This document shows, piece by piece, positions 44,659 through 53,312 of a stretch of DNA of 64,000 bases. The DNA comes from Ruminococcus flavefaciens AE3010 (GTDB lineage: Bacteria; Bacillota; Clostridia; Oscillospirales; Ruminococcaceae): the NCBI RefSeq assembly GCF_000526795.1, contig NZ_JAGT01000001.1, positions 1,077,001 to 1,141,000 of the forward strand, written 5' to 3'. Position numbers and translations under genes: made by a program. Numbering within the stretch: position 1 is the first letter of the stretch; every line of letters begins with the position of its first letter. The notes beneath the pieces are model-generated. The model saw only the letters and a list, made by a program, of their open reading frames with translations. It made no database searches and was not told the DNA's origin.

Positions 44659-44806
44659 AGTTGAGAGTTGAGAGTGGAGAGTTGAAAGTTGTGGTGTCGC
44701 CTACGGCGACATTATTTAAATAATGTGAGCGCAGCGAACACATTAACTCTCAACTAAGTCCTCTCAACTCTCAACTTAATAAACAGCTCTCAACTTCTCA
44801 CAACTA
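44659..44806. repeat. Palindromic intergenic element, copy A
   Basis: Outer arms AGTTGAGAGTTGAGAG (44659-44674) and CTCTCAACTCTCAACT (44761-44776) are inverted repeats. Inside are a hairpin GTCGCC-TAC-GGCGAC and the perfect palindrome ACATTATTTAAATAATGT. The inner part matches copy B at 62495-62543 in arrangement. It is non-coding and looks like a MITE- or REP-type mobile repeat. Confidence 0.75.
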
Positions 44807-44807
44807 C

Positions 44808-44836
44808 TTTACAAATAACAGCAAAAGTAGTATAAT
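44808..44836 (+). promoter_or_regulatory. Promoter of thrH
   Basis: TTTACA, 17 bases, TATAAT, ending 34 bases before the ATG of thrH. Confidence 0.7.
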
Positions 44837-44870
44837 ATAATCATATCTTAATTTTACGGAGGAATTTATT

Positions 44871-45473
44871 ATGTATATTACCTGTCTCGACCTTGAAGGT
44901 GTTCTCGTTCCTGAGATCTGGATCGCTTTTGCTGAAGCAAGCGGCATTCCCGAACTCAAAAAGACTACCCGTGACGAGCCCGACTACGACAAGCTCATGA
45001 ACTGGCGTCTCGGCGTCCTCAAGGAGCACGGTCTCGGACTTAAAGAAATTCAGGACACTATCGCTAAGATAGAGCCCATGGAAGGCGCTAAGGAGTTCCT
45101 GGACGCTCTCCGCGAGCTTGGTCAGGTGATCATCATCAGCGATACATTCACTCAGTTCGCAGCTCCTCTTATGAAGAAGCTGGGCTGGCCCACTATATTC
45201 TGCAACTCCCTTGAAGTAGCCGACAACGGCGAGATAACAGGCTTCAAGATGCGCTGCGAGAAGTCCAAGCTCACTACAGTCAAGGCTCTCCAGTCTATCG
45301 GCTACGACACTATCGCAAGCGGTGACAGCTACAACGACCTTGGCATGATCGAGGCAAGCAAGGCAGGCTTCCTGTTCAGAAGCACAGAGCAGATCAAGAA
45401 GGATCACCCTGAGCTCCCTGCTTTCGAGACCTACGACGAGCTCCTTGCAGCTATAAAGAAAGCAATGGCATAA
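44871..45473 (+). CDS. thrH: ThrH-type phosphoserine phosphatase/homoserine phosphotransferase (HAD family)
   Basis: 200 residues with GGAGG before the ATG. The HAD nucleophile motif is CLDLEGVLVPEIW (Asp7 with Glu in place of the usual second Asp, as in ThrH). Motif II is IIISDTFTQF, and motif III/IV is ASGDSYNDLGMI. This combination is characteristic of ThrH, which dephosphorylates phosphoserine and can pass the phosphate to homoserine. It is read together with the nicotinamidase-like and NadE genes, with 48- and 16-bp gaps, although their pathways are not obviously linked. Confidence 0.9.
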   Translation: MYITCLDLEGVLVPEIWIAFAEASGIPELKKTTRDEPDYDKLMNWRLGVLKEHGLGLKEIQDTIAKIEPMEGAKEFLDALRELGQVIIISDTFTQFAAPLMKKLGWPTIFCNSLEVADNGEITGFKMRCEKSKLTTVKALQSIGYDTIASGDSYNDLGMIEASKAGFLFRSTEQIKKDHPELPAFETYDELLAAIKKAMA

Positions 45474-45521
45474 GCCAATTGCCGACATAAACAAAATATT
45501 ATCCCGAAGGAGGCTTAACCA

Positions 45522-46049
45522 ATGAAAGTGCTTATCGTTATTGATATGCAGAATGACTTCACCACAGGAGTTCTGGGCAATCCTCAGACTGCCGCTGTTA
45601 CGGCAAATGTTGTGAAGAAGATAAATGAATTCCGAAAGTCCGAAAAGGACGGACGCATCATAGCTACTCTGGACACTCATACCGAGGACTACATGAATAC
45701 TCAGGAGGGAAAGAATCTTCCCGTACCCCACTGTCTCCGCGGCTCTGAGGGCTGGAAGCTTGTTCCCGAGGTGGAAAAGGCTCTCGGCAAGGAATGCACC
45801 ATAGTGGAAAAGCCTACCTTCGGAGCTATAAATCTGCCCGAGATAATAGGCGACGGCAAGGATATAGAGGAGTTCTGGTTCATCGGCGTATGCACGGATA
45901 TATGCGTTATATCCAACGCCATGATAATCAAGGCAGCTTACCCCGAGATACCCGTTAAGGTCATCTCCGAATGCTGTGCAGGAGTTACTCCCGAAAGCCA
46001 CGAAAACGCTCTGAACGCCATGAAAGTCGTTCAGATGACAGTTGAATAA
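45522..46049 (+). CDS. Nicotinamidase-like cysteine hydrolase
   Basis: 175 residues, isochorismatase fold. Catalytic residues: Asp in VIDMQNDF, Lys in VEKPTFGA and Cys in GVCTDICV. The segment TLDTHTEDYM carries the DxH metal-site residues found in nicotinamidases. It lies 16 bp before nadE, which strongly suggests it converts nicotinamide to nicotinate for NAD salvage (PncA function). AAGGAGG precedes the start. Other amidohydrolases of this fold cannot be excluded by sequence alone. Confidence 0.85.
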   Translation: MKVLIVIDMQNDFTTGVLGNPQTAAVTANVVKKINEFRKSEKDGRIIATLDTHTEDYMNTQEGKNLPVPHCLRGSEGWKLVPEVEKALGKECTIVEKPTFGAINLPEIIGDGKDIEEFWFIGVCTDICVISNAMIIKAAYPEIPVKVISECCAGVTPESHENALNAMKVVQMTVE

Positions 46050-46065
46050 ATAGGAGCGGATAATT

Positions 46066-46815
46066 ATGAGCTACAGTTTCGACGCTGAAAAAGTCACAAA
46101 GGAAGTAGTAGAGTGGGTACGCGACCTCTTTGAGAGAACAGCAACTCCTCAGACAAACGCAGTTATCGGTATATCAGGCGGCAAGGACAGCTCCGTAGCT
46201 GCTGCGGTATGCGCAAAGGCTCTCGGCAAGGACAGAGTTATCGGCGTCCTCATGCCACAGGGCGAGCAGGCTGATATTTCCTACAGTCACCTGCTGGTGG
46301 ATACTCTCGGCATAAAGAGCTACACTATCAACATCGGCGATACGGTCTCTGCATTCATGGGTGAGCTGAAAAAGCACATGGAGCCCTCAAATCAGGCTGT
46401 TGTCAATACTCCCGCACGTATCAGAATGACCACTCTCTATGCAGTTGCAGCCTGCCACAACGGCAGAGTAGTGAACACCTGCAACCTCTCCGAGGACTGG
46501 GTGGGCTACTCCACAAAATTCGGTGACGCAGCAGGAGATTTCTCTCCCCTTTCAGACCTCACCGTGACCGAGGTATTGCAGGTGGGCGAGCTTCTGGGAC
46601 TTCCCAAAGAGCTGGTTCACAAAGTACCTATCGACGGTCTCTGCGGTAAGACTGACGAGGAGAACCTCGGCTTCACATATGCTATGCTGGACAAGTATAT
46701 CCGCGGCGAGGACGACCTCAGCTCGGTGCCAGAGATAAAGGAAAAGATAGACCGTCTTCACAGGGCTAATCTCCATAAGCTCCAGCTCATGCCAAAGTAC
46801 GAGCAGAATAAATAA
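46066..46815 (+). CDS. nadE: NAD+ synthase, ammonia-dependent type
   Basis: 249 residues, the size of single-domain NadE with no glutaminase domain. The ATP-pyrophosphatase loop is GISGGKDSSVAAAVC. Later motifs VVNTPARIRMTTLYAVA and NTCNLSEDWVGYSTKFGDAAG are typical of NadE, as is the C-terminal DGLCGKTDEENLGFTYAMLD. It amidates nicotinate adenine dinucleotide to NAD. It is the last gene of the thrH, nicotinamidase, nadE unit and is followed by a strong terminator. Confidence 0.94.
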   Translation: MSYSFDAEKVTKEVVEWVRDLFERTATPQTNAVIGISGGKDSSVAAAVCAKALGKDRVIGVLMPQGEQADISYSHLLVDTLGIKSYTINIGDTVSAFMGELKKHMEPSNQAVVNTPARIRMTTLYAVAACHNGRVVNTCNLSEDWVGYSTKFGDAAGDFSPLSDLTVTEVLQVGELLGLPKELVHKVPIDGLCGKTDEENLGFTYAMLDKYIRGEDDLSSVPEIKEKIDRLHRANLHKLQLMPKYEQNK

Positions 46816-46826
46816 TAATTTCAGAC

Positions 46827-46855
46827 AGGGAGTCCATTCGGACTCCCTATCTTTT
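46827..46855 (+). terminator. Terminator after nadE
   Basis: AGGGAGTCC pairs with GGACTCCCT around ATTC, followed by ATCTTTT. Confidence 0.9.
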
Positions 46856-46880
46856 CGACACACTGCCCTTTTTTCTGCTG

Positions 46881-46909
46881 TTGACTTTTTTTCCGCGATA
46901 GTGTATAAT
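46881..46909 (+). promoter_or_regulatory. Promoter of smpB
   Basis: TTGACT, 17 bases, TATAAT, 25 bases before the ATG. Confidence 0.85.
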
Positions 46910-46934
46910 TTTTACATGAACAGGAGATGATAAA

Positions 46935-47399
46935 ATGCGCTCAAAAGGTACTAAAACTATTGCCGAAAACCGCAAAGCCAGACACGATTATTTCGTACTC
47001 GAATCCTATGAAGCAGGTATCGAGCTTGTGGGCACAGAGGTAAAATCCATTCGTCAGGGCGGCGTGAACCTCAAGGACTCATGGTGCTCTATTGACAAGG
47101 GTGAGCTCTTCGTCCGCGGTATGCACATCTCTCCTTATGAGAAAGGCAATATCTTCAACCGCGACCCGCTGAGAGTGAGAAAGCTCCTCATGCACAAGCG
47201 GGAGATCAATAAACTATACGGAACTCTCAAACAGGAGGGACTGTCCCTCATTCCCCTGAGCCTTTATTTCAAGGACTCCCGCGTAAAAATGCAGGTTGGG
47301 CTCTGCAAGGGCAAGAAGCTCTACGACAAGCGTGCTGACATCGCAAAGCGTGACGCAAACCGCGAGATAGACCGCAATCTCAAATCACGCAATCAATAA
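46935..47399 (+). CDS. smpB: SsrA-binding protein SmpB
   Basis: 154 residues. Typical features: [60 protein letters not shown], and the basic tail [13 protein letters not shown] that enters the decoding centre. SmpB brings tmRNA to stalled ribosomes. Its partner ssrA lies 1.8 kb downstream on the same strand, the usual close linkage, here separated by a lipoprotein and an S66 peptidase gene. Confidence 0.97.
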   Translation: MRSKGTKTIAENRKARHDYFVLESYEAGIELVGTEVKSIRQGGVNLKDSWCSIDKGELFVRGMHISPYEKGNIFNRDPLRVRKLLMHKREINKLYGTLKQEGLSLIPLSLYFKDSRVKMQVGLCKGKKLYDKRADIAKRDANREIDRNLKSRNQ

Positions 47400-47425
47400 C
47401 GAATTTCTGCGAGGCAATATTTTTT

Positions 47426-47974
47426 ATGAGAAAATCTTTTCTAACAATATTTATCGCAACTGCTGCATTATCGGTCGGTTGCGGACAAGATATAAAGCCG
47501 TCTGCAAATAACAGCAATATTGATACTACATCTGAAATAATCGGGACAACTTCTGCTGATAAACAGGATATTGTTCTCAAAATGCTTGATAATGTTATCC
47601 TTTACGGTGAAAAGCTCTCATTACCTTCGTCATTCGACTTGTTCTCAGATGATTATACTGCGGCTGAGCCTATCCCTTATGAAGGAACTGATATAGCACT
47701 ATATAAGCTATACTACAAAGAAAAGAATATAGGCTTTGCTGACCTCTCCGCAAACAACGAGCTGCACGGATTATACATTGACAATGATGTTCCAAGCAGC
47801 GATTTCAGTATCTGCGGTATCGGTTATGACTCATTCAAAGATGATATTCTTCAAGCCTATGGAGAACCGACTGACCAAACAGAAGAAACATTAATTTACG
47901 GCGAAAACTCAGATAAACAGGTCGTATTCAGTTTTAACGGTGACAAAATAAGATCTATCAAGATTTTCTGCTAA
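47426..47974 (+). CDS. Lipoprotein of unknown function
   Basis: 182 residues. The signal peptide MRKSFLTIFIATAALSVGC ends in a good lipobox (LSVGC), then a Ser/Thr/Asn-rich linker follows. The mature part is acidic and of mixed strand/helix, with GIGYDSFKDDILQAYGEPTD resembling the short repeat of some extracytoplasmic DUF proteins that compare predicted and measured conformations. No family was recognised with confidence. It lies between smpB and the S66 peptidase with short gaps, so it may be cotranscribed with both. Confidence 0.8.
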   Translation: MRKSFLTIFIATAALSVGCGQDIKPSANNSNIDTTSEIIGTTSADKQDIVLKMLDNVILYGEKLSLPSSFDLFSDDYTAAEPIPYEGTDIALYKLYYKEKNIGFADLSANNELHGLYIDNDVPSSDFSICGIGYDSFKDDILQAYGEPTDQTEETLIYGENSDKQVVFSFNGDKIRSIKIFC

Positions 47975-47989
47975 TGGAGGGGCTTCCCT

Positions 47990-49111
47990 ATGATATACCC
48001 GCAGCCGCTGAAAAAAGGCGATAAGGTCGCTGTCATATGTCTTTCAAGCGGAATTATCGGCGAACCCTACTGCGCTCACGAAAAAGAGCTGGGCTTGAAG
48101 AAGCTCCGCGAATTCGGTCTTGAACCCGTTTTCACAGAGCACGCTCTCATGGGTACGGACTACATCATGTCCCACCCCGAAGCCCGTGCCGCAGACCTTA
48201 AATCCGCCTTTCTCGATGACTCCGTAAAGGGCATCATCACTTCCATAGGCGGCATTGAGACATTCCGCACATTCCCATATCTTATGGAGGACGAGGAGTT
48301 CATAAATGCTGTTCGACAGCACCCTAAGTTCTTCCTCGGCTTTTCCGATACCACCAATAACCACTTTATGTTCCACCGACTGGGCTTGCAGACTTTCTAC
48401 GGTCAGGCTTTCATGTGTGACTTGGCGGAGCTTTCGGGAGATATGCTCCCCTACTCAAAGGCACAGTTTGAGAGCTGTTTCAAGCCATATCACGGCAGGA
48501 GGATAACTCCCTCAGATGTGTGGTATGAGGAGAGGACCGACTTCTCCGCAGCAGCTGTGGGAACTACACCTGTATCCCATAAGGAAGAACACGGCTATGA
48601 GCTTTTGCAGGGCGCTCCCGTATTCGAGGGCGAGCTGTTGGGCGGCTGTATAGACAGCATGGGCGAAATGCTCATGACAGGCAATGCCGAGCGCTATGGT
48701 GAGCTGCTTGCGGAAGAATTTGAGAAATGCCCCCGGCTAAAAGAGGACCTCGCAAACCAAAGCGAGATCACAAGAAGATACAACATCTTCCCAACTGCTG
48801 AGGAATGGCGGGGCAAGATACTCTTCGCCGAGACAAGCGAGGTAATGCCCACACCCGAAATGCTGAGGGAATACCTTGAAGTACTCAGAGCAGAGGGAGT
48901 TTTCGGCAGCATAAACGGTATTATCATAGGAAAGCCCATGAACGAGAAATACTACGATGAATACAAGTCTGTATGGCGGGAGGCCGTGGATAACAGTAAG
49001 CTCCCCATACTTTATAATGTCAACTTCGGTCACTCAGCACCGAGAGCTATCCTCCCCTACGGAGCTATGGCTCATGTTGACGCAGAAAAGCAGGAGATCA
49101 CCCTGCTGTAA
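47990..49111 (+). CDS. S66-family LD-carboxypeptidase / MccF-like peptidase
   Basis: 373 residues, start preceded by GGAGG. The nucleophile Ser is in FFLGFSDTTNNHFM (G-x-S-D), the Glu is expected in the GELLGGCIDSM region, and the His is in NFGHSAPRAILPYG. The N-terminal domain starts LKKGDKVAVICLSSG. S66 enzymes either trim L,D-linked cell-wall peptides (LdcA) or inactivate microcin C-like compounds (MccF). The MIYPQPLKKGD start and length fit the MccF-like subgroup. It is cytosolic, with no signal peptide. Confidence 0.88.
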   Translation: MIYPQPLKKGDKVAVICLSSGIIGEPYCAHEKELGLKKLREFGLEPVFTEHALMGTDYIMSHPEARAADLKSAFLDDSVKGIITSIGGIETFRTFPYLMEDEEFINAVRQHPKFFLGFSDTTNNHFMFHRLGLQTFYGQAFMCDLAELSGDMLPYSKAQFESCFKPYHGRRITPSDVWYEERTDFSAAAVGTTPVSHKEEHGYELLQGAPVFEGELLGGCIDSMGEMLMTGNAERYGELLAEEFEKCPRLKEDLANQSEITRRYNIFPTAEEWRGKILFAETSEVMPTPEMLREYLEVLRAEGVFGSINGIIIGKPMNEKYYDEYKSVWREAVDNSKLPILYNVNFGHSAPRAILPYGAMAHVDAEKQEITLL

Positions 49112-49133
49112 CAGATATCGACACTGTTTGCAG

Positions 49134-49162
49134 TTGACAAACCTCTGCAAACAGTGTATAAT
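49134..49162 (+). promoter_or_regulatory. Consensus promoter of the tmRNA gene
   Basis: TTGACA, 17 bases, TATAAT, all perfect. It lies about 45 bases before the mature tmRNA 5' end. Confidence 0.92.
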
Positions 49163-49207
49163 ACTATAAGAAGCATTTCAGCTTCCAACCTCTACCCTCA
49201 TAATTAT

Positions 49208-49574
49208 GGGGGCGTAAAGGTTTCGACGGGGGTCTTGAAGTGTGATAAGCGAGCGGAGAACGGCATGATCTCCATAACCTGTGCCACGTTTAAATATAAA
49301 CGCAAGAAATAACATTACAGTTTCTAGAAATAGCGAACTGGTAGCTGCTTAAGTCAGCTTCTGTCCACCGAGGGAGTACCGCGGCTCTCGCTTGGGCATC
49401 GATGAGCGGTGAACGATTGACGGAAGTGTCCGTGTCCGTCAGTTGTATACGGACTACCTGTGATAACAGCCCGTTTATCGGCGGTAATTGCAGGGAATCA
49501 TAATAGGTAAAATACGCTCGTAGAAAGTTGCATGAATGGGCTTTCGGACAGGAGTTCAATTCTCCTCGCCTCCA
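49208..49574 (+). ncRNA. ssrA: Transfer-messenger RNA (tmRNA)
   Basis: The 5' end GGGGGCGTAAAGGTTTCGAC and the 3' T-arm and acceptor strand GTTCAATTCTCCTCGCCTCC pair as the tRNA-like domain. The tag reading frame begins with GCA at 49302 and ends at TAA (49350-49352). It encodes A-R-N-N-I-T-V-S-R-N-S-E-L-V-A-A, with the usual hydrophobic -VAA end recognised by ClpXP-type proteases. The acceptor sequence is followed by A and then TTCC, so the CCA end is not encoded and must be added. It rescues ribosomes together with SmpB, encoded 1.8 kb upstream. Confidence 0.97.
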
Positions 49575-49635
49575 TTCCAAGCTGCCTCTTGGCTCACGCC
49601 AAGGGGCTGTAATATTATCAATATTATCAAACAAA

Positions 49636-49672
49636 ACGGACGTCCCCGTATTTGGGAACGTCCGTATTTTTT
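49636..49672 (+). terminator. Terminator after ssrA
   Basis: GGACGTCCCC pairs with GGGAACGTCC (one mismatch) around GTATTT and is followed by GTATTTTTT. A weaker hairpin (CTTGGC-TCAC-GCCAAG) lies directly after the tmRNA end. Confidence 0.8.
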
Positions 49673-49898
49673 ATCCAAGCGATTTCAGCTTCTTCTGGAG
49701 CTCTATCATGTGGTTACGGCAGGCGGTTATCTCGCCCGTATACTTGTTGAACCACTCTACGTCCATTTCATCAGGCTGCTCCTGCAAAAGAATTGCCTGT
49801 ACCAGCGCCGACTGAGAACGTGAACGCTTTCGCTCGATCTCTTTTATAGTGCTCATGCAGAGCTTTATTTCTTTTTTAAGACGTCTTTTTTCGCCCAT
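49671..49898 (-). CDS. Small basic coiled-coil protein, last gene of the AAA/SipW cluster
   Basis: 75 residues with AGGAGG before the ATG. It is almost entirely helical with heptad-like spacing: RRLKKEIKLCMSTIKEIERK at the N-terminus and HMIELQKKLKSL at the end. No family was recognised. It follows the single-span protein by 18 bp at the end of the seven-gene minus-strand unit. It may be a small partner of the membrane proteins encoded upstream. Confidence 0.75.
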   Translation of the reverse strand: MGEKRRLKKEIKLCMSTIKEIERKRSRSQSALVQAILLQEQPDEMDVEWFNKYTGEITACRNHMIELQKKLKSLG

Positions 49899-49916
49899 GA
49901 TAAAACCTCCTCTGCA

Positions 49917-50351
49917 TCAATTTCCCTGTTTATCGACTGCTTCCACAACAGCCGATACCTCATCGTAGCCCTTGTCCAGACCGTCAATAACATCGCTGAG
50001 AGCCGTTTTCATTTCTTCAAGCTTGTTCTTCATCTGTTCGGGATACTTCATAAGGCAGGTAGTTATTTCGTTTATTGCCTTTTTTTCTTCCTCGGAAGAA
50101 TCAATAAGGAACTTAAACGAATTGGCAGCGCTCATATCGCTGACTATACGCATATACCTCAGCTCCAGATCGCCCTCGCCGTTTGTATAGGAATCAATAT
50201 CCGTGATGACCTTGGTAAGATTCGTCCTGTACTGCTTGCGGTATGTTTCCTGTATTCTCTTGGTCTCGTCAATGTAAAGTGCGATGAATACAAGAAGAGC
50301 TATGAATGTTATCAGAAAGAGTATGATCGCACTAATCATTCTCCTTTTCAT
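49917..50351 (-). CDS. Single-span membrane protein with a helical outer or inner domain
   Basis: About 144 residues from the ATG at 50351; a TTG at 50369 is also in frame and neither has a strong ribosome site. It overlaps the end of the large fusion gene, so coupled translation is likely. One span, MISAIILFLITFIALLVFIA, is followed by a helical region of about 110 residues with Glu/Lys-rich heptads (YPEQMKNKLEEMKTALSDVI). No family was recognised. The overlap suggests that it works with the DUF2357-like/SipW protein. Confidence 0.75.
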   Translation of the reverse strand: MKRRMISAIILFLITFIALLVFIALYIDETKRIQETYRKQYRTNLTKVITDIDSYTNGEGDLELRYMRIVSDMSAANSFKFLIDSSEEEKKAINEITTCLMKYPEQMKNKLEEMKTALSDVIDGLDKGYDEVSAVVEAVDKQGN

Positions 50352-53286
50352 CAGTTTCTCTTGATTCAATCGTCTTCACCTCGTTTTCAGGATCGTATCC
50401 TATCTCTTCAAGACGTTTCTTCTCCTTTTCGATAGCTTCACGCATTGCAGCATTCCGCTTTTCTTCGGGAGTGAGCTTCTCCTTTTCCGCAGCCTCTCTG
50501 CCTATCTTCACCACTGTCTTTGCCTCATACATTGAGATAAACAGCATCGGTATCACTACCAGAAGCAGCAGAAGCTTCTTTACGTCCATAAAGGAGTTCA
50601 CCCATATGAAGAACCTCGCCTTGCCTGTGTATTTTCCGACTATCTTGTCCTGCGGAACACTTACGGTATCGGAAACAGGATTTGCGTCGCCCTTTGTAAT
50701 GTAGCTTCCGTCATCGTTCTTACCCACTATCCTGTGAGTAACGAGAAGTCCGCGTATATCGCTCTGCTCCGAATAGAAGGAGATTATATCGCCCTCCGAG
50801 AGAGCGTCGGTATCGGTCTTTTCCACGACTATATAATCGCCCACGTGTATCGAAGGCTCCATACTTCCTGTGACTACCTTCAGCACGCTTTTGCCGAATA
50901 CCTTTACTGCCTTGCCCTGTGCCGAGCAAGCCATTACGTATATTACGAATGCAAGAGCGATCGCCGTTATGACAATAACTATTATATTGGATATCCTATT
51001 GGAGTTATCCTCCTTTTCAGTATCCTTGATATCCTCATTGCTGATGCTTGCTTCGCTTTCGCGGATACTCTTTTCGATCTCCAGCTTGTCATTTTTGCGC
51101 TCCTGGACAGCACGGCTGATCTTCCTGATGACGCTTACGCGGTACTCTCTGTAGAGTCTCTTCATCTCAAGGTCGATAGCCTTCTGCTCCTCGGGAGTTC
51201 TCTTAGGCGGAGTATATGCAGGTCTCGGCTTGTTCCTGTCAGCCTTGCGCTTCTTGCGCTTGAACTTCATATCGCCGATGAATCGCATTATGTCGTATTT
51301 CGGACTGCGGGCGTACTTCTTGTAGTACACCTCCATATCCTGACGCTGCTGCTTTTCCTGCTCCTTGAGCTCCTGTTTTTTCTTCCTGTCGGCAAGTATC
51401 TGTCTGTACCTTGGATTATCCGTATCCTCGGGCACGATACCGAATACAACTGCCAGCAGGTGCTTTATCAGTCTTATGAGAACGTATATGGGATTCCACG
51501 AATATTCGCGGTATATCTCCTTGAAAGGCTTGCTTTCCAGACGTTTTCTTTCGGCTTTGAGACGCTGAGCCCGTTCTGCCTCGGCTCTTTCCTTTTCCAG
51601 TCTCTGCTGCTCCAGCTTCTTTCGCGCCGCAACAGCTCTCGGATCCTCAAAGGCTTCCTCATCGCCGTTCTCGTCCATTTCAGCCTTGACCTCAGCGATC
51701 TCCTCTTCGGTGACCTCACTGTAAGCCTGCTTTTCAAGCTCTGACTCGTCGGGCTCCTTGGTCTGGAGAGCCTCTTCGTCAAGGCCCTCAGCCTCGCCCA
51801 GCTCGTTACGAGCCATTTCCTTATTCTGCCTGATGCGCTCACGCTCGGCAGCGATACGCTCTTCTTCCTCGCGTTTCAGGCGCTTTTCTTCTTCACGCAG
51901 CCGCATCTCTTCCAGACGGGCAAGACGCTCTTCCTCCAGCCGCTGGCGTTCCCGCTCCTCTGCTTCCTGCTCGGCGCGTTTTTTCTCCAGCATTTCCTGA
52001 ACTCTGCGTTCTTCCTCTTCCTTTTCGATACGGATACGCTCCAGCTCTGCAAGCCTTGCTTCCTCGATACGCTTCTGCTCGGCAAGTCTTGCTTCTTCCT
52101 CCTGCCGTCGCTTTTCTTCCTCCTGCCTTGTCTGTTCAAGCTCGGCAAGATACGCCGTCTCGATCTTTATGACCTCCGAGAGCTGCTCGAACATTACATT
52201 AAGGTCAACAGGCAGTCGCTTTTCAAATCTGAACGTACCCTCAGCGGCAATATATCCTGCCGTAGTCTCGGAGGATACGCTGTAGTCCGCAGCCAGCTCC
52301 TTGTCGAACTTCTTGATGAACTTCGGCGCCAGAGGCTTTGAGGTACTTGTTTTCAGCTCTTTCATCTTGTCCGTACTGTCATTGTTATTATAAGTACGGA
52401 AGAGCAGAAGATTCAGCACAACCAGCTTGTAGAAGTCGTCAACGTACTCCGCCTGAGGCTGCATAGCCGTATTCTGCACGTTTATCTCGTAGCCCACCTT
52501 GTCGTAGCTCTCTATGTACTGCCATAGAGTAAGACAGGCTTTAAGGTCTACGTTTTTCATGATAGCATTGGTTCGCATTACCGGCGGACGGATATATGTA
52601 TTGCCGAGAGTTCGGCAGAGCTCCGAACCCTTGTAGCCCTCAATGGCTGTTTTCAGCTTTTCCACTCGCTGCCATACGGTATATCCGTTGGCGTCATAGG
52701 AATCGAGGCTGTCCACCGTTTCGATCTTTACGTCTATCTTCATTTTTCCGCCTGCGCCGTCGTCCACCTCGGTGTCGTAGCCGAGAGTGAACACCTCTTC
52801 GTCGCGGGACACCTGCGCAAGCTTCTCATATCTTGTGTTTATGAATATGTAAAGTCGGTCTACCAGTGTATTTACGAATTTATTCTCATACGTCATAAGG
52901 CTTTCTTCCTTATGGACGTTGAGTATCTTCGAGGGAGTTATCTTTCCCGTTTTTTTGTCAATGCTCTGTATAAGGTCGGTATGCTGTGCAAGATGCTTTA
53001 CCGATTCTACCGTAGTCTTTCTCGACAGCGCAATGGGCACAATCTCTTCCACGTCCTCAATGGTACGCCGCGGATTTCTCAGGAAATTGTCCACATGGAG
53101 GATACCCTTTTCGATAGCCTCTACCCATGATACGTCTATGGCCTTCTCCATTATCTTCCTGTTGAAAGCGAAGGTATTGCGGCTGGAATTCAGCAGAGAA
53201 TCAAGTGCCTGATATAGCTCATCACCGTCGAATACTTCGGTAAGTATCTCAAACTGATCGTACCATTTCCTGTATAAATCGTTCAC
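50332..53286 (-). CDS. DUF2357-like / coiled-coil / SipW signal peptidase fusion protein
   Basis: 984 residues from a GTG start. Residues 1-370 resemble the DUF2357 region found with McrB-type ATPases (LSRKTTVESVKHLAQHTD, SLMTYENKFVNTLVDRLYIF, QYIESYDKVGYEINVQNT). Residues 385-520 are a long charged coiled coil and 520-760 are Lys/Arg-rich. A membrane span (about 766-786) leads to an ER/SipW-type signal peptidase: Ser808 in VVTGSMEPSIHVGD, His851 in LLVTHRIVGKND, then TKGDANPVSD. A second span and a basic tail follow. The Ser-His pair and loops look intact. This combination in one chain is unusual. It is immediately downstream of the McrB-like ATPase gene. Confidence 0.82.
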   Translation of the reverse strand: MNDLYRKWYDQFEILTEVFDGDELYQALDSLLNSSRNTFAFNRKIMEKAIDVSWVEAIEKGILHVDNFLRNPRRTIEDVEEIVPIALSRKTTVESVKHLAQHTDLIQSIDKKTGKITPSKILNVHKEESLMTYENKFVNTLVDRLYIFINTRYEKLAQVSRDEEVFTLGYDTEVDDGAGGKMKIDVKIETVDSLDSYDANGYTVWQRVEKLKTAIEGYKGSELCRTLGNTYIRPPVMRTNAIMKNVDLKACLTLWQYIESYDKVGYEINVQNTAMQPQAEYVDDFYKLVVLNLLLFRTYNNNDSTDKMKELKTSTSKPLAPKFIKKFDKELAADYSVSSETTAGYIAAEGTFRFEKRLPVDLNVMFEQLSEVIKIETAYLAELEQTRQEEEKRRQEEEARLAEQKRIEEARLAELERIRIEKEEEERRVQEMLEKKRAEQEAEERERQRLEEERLARLEEMRLREEEKRLKREEEERIAAERERIRQNKEMARNELGEAEGLDEEALQTKEPDESELEKQAYSEVTEEEIAEVKAEMDENGDEEAFEDPRAVAARKKLEQQRLEKERAEAERAQRLKAERKRLESKPFKEIYREYSWNPIYVLIRLIKHLLAVVFGIVPEDTDNPRYRQILADRKKKQELKEQEKQQRQDMEVYYKKYARSPKYDIMRFIGDMKFKRKKRKADRNKPRPAYTPPKRTPEEQKAIDLEMKRLYREYRVSVIRKISRAVQERKNDKLEIEKSIRESEASISNEDIKDTEKEDNSNRISNIIVIVITAIALAFVIYVMACSAQGKAVKVFGKSVLKVVTGSMEPSIHVGDYIVVEKTDTDALSEGDIISFYSEQSDIRGLLVTHRIVGKNDDGSYITKGDANPVSDTVSVPQDKIVGKYTGKARFFIWVNSFMDVKKLLLLLVVIPMLFISMYEAKTVVKIGREAAEKEKLTPEEKRNAAMREAIEKEKKRLEEIGYDPENEVKTIESRETDEKEND

Positions 53287-53312
53287 TTGTTCTCACCTGC
53301 TCTTTATCCGAA

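Noticed and set aside
44841..46001. 386-codon minus-strand ORF antisense to thrH and the nicotinamidase-like gene
   Set aside because: It has no ribosome site or family resemblance and lies opposite two well-recognised genes with proper signals.
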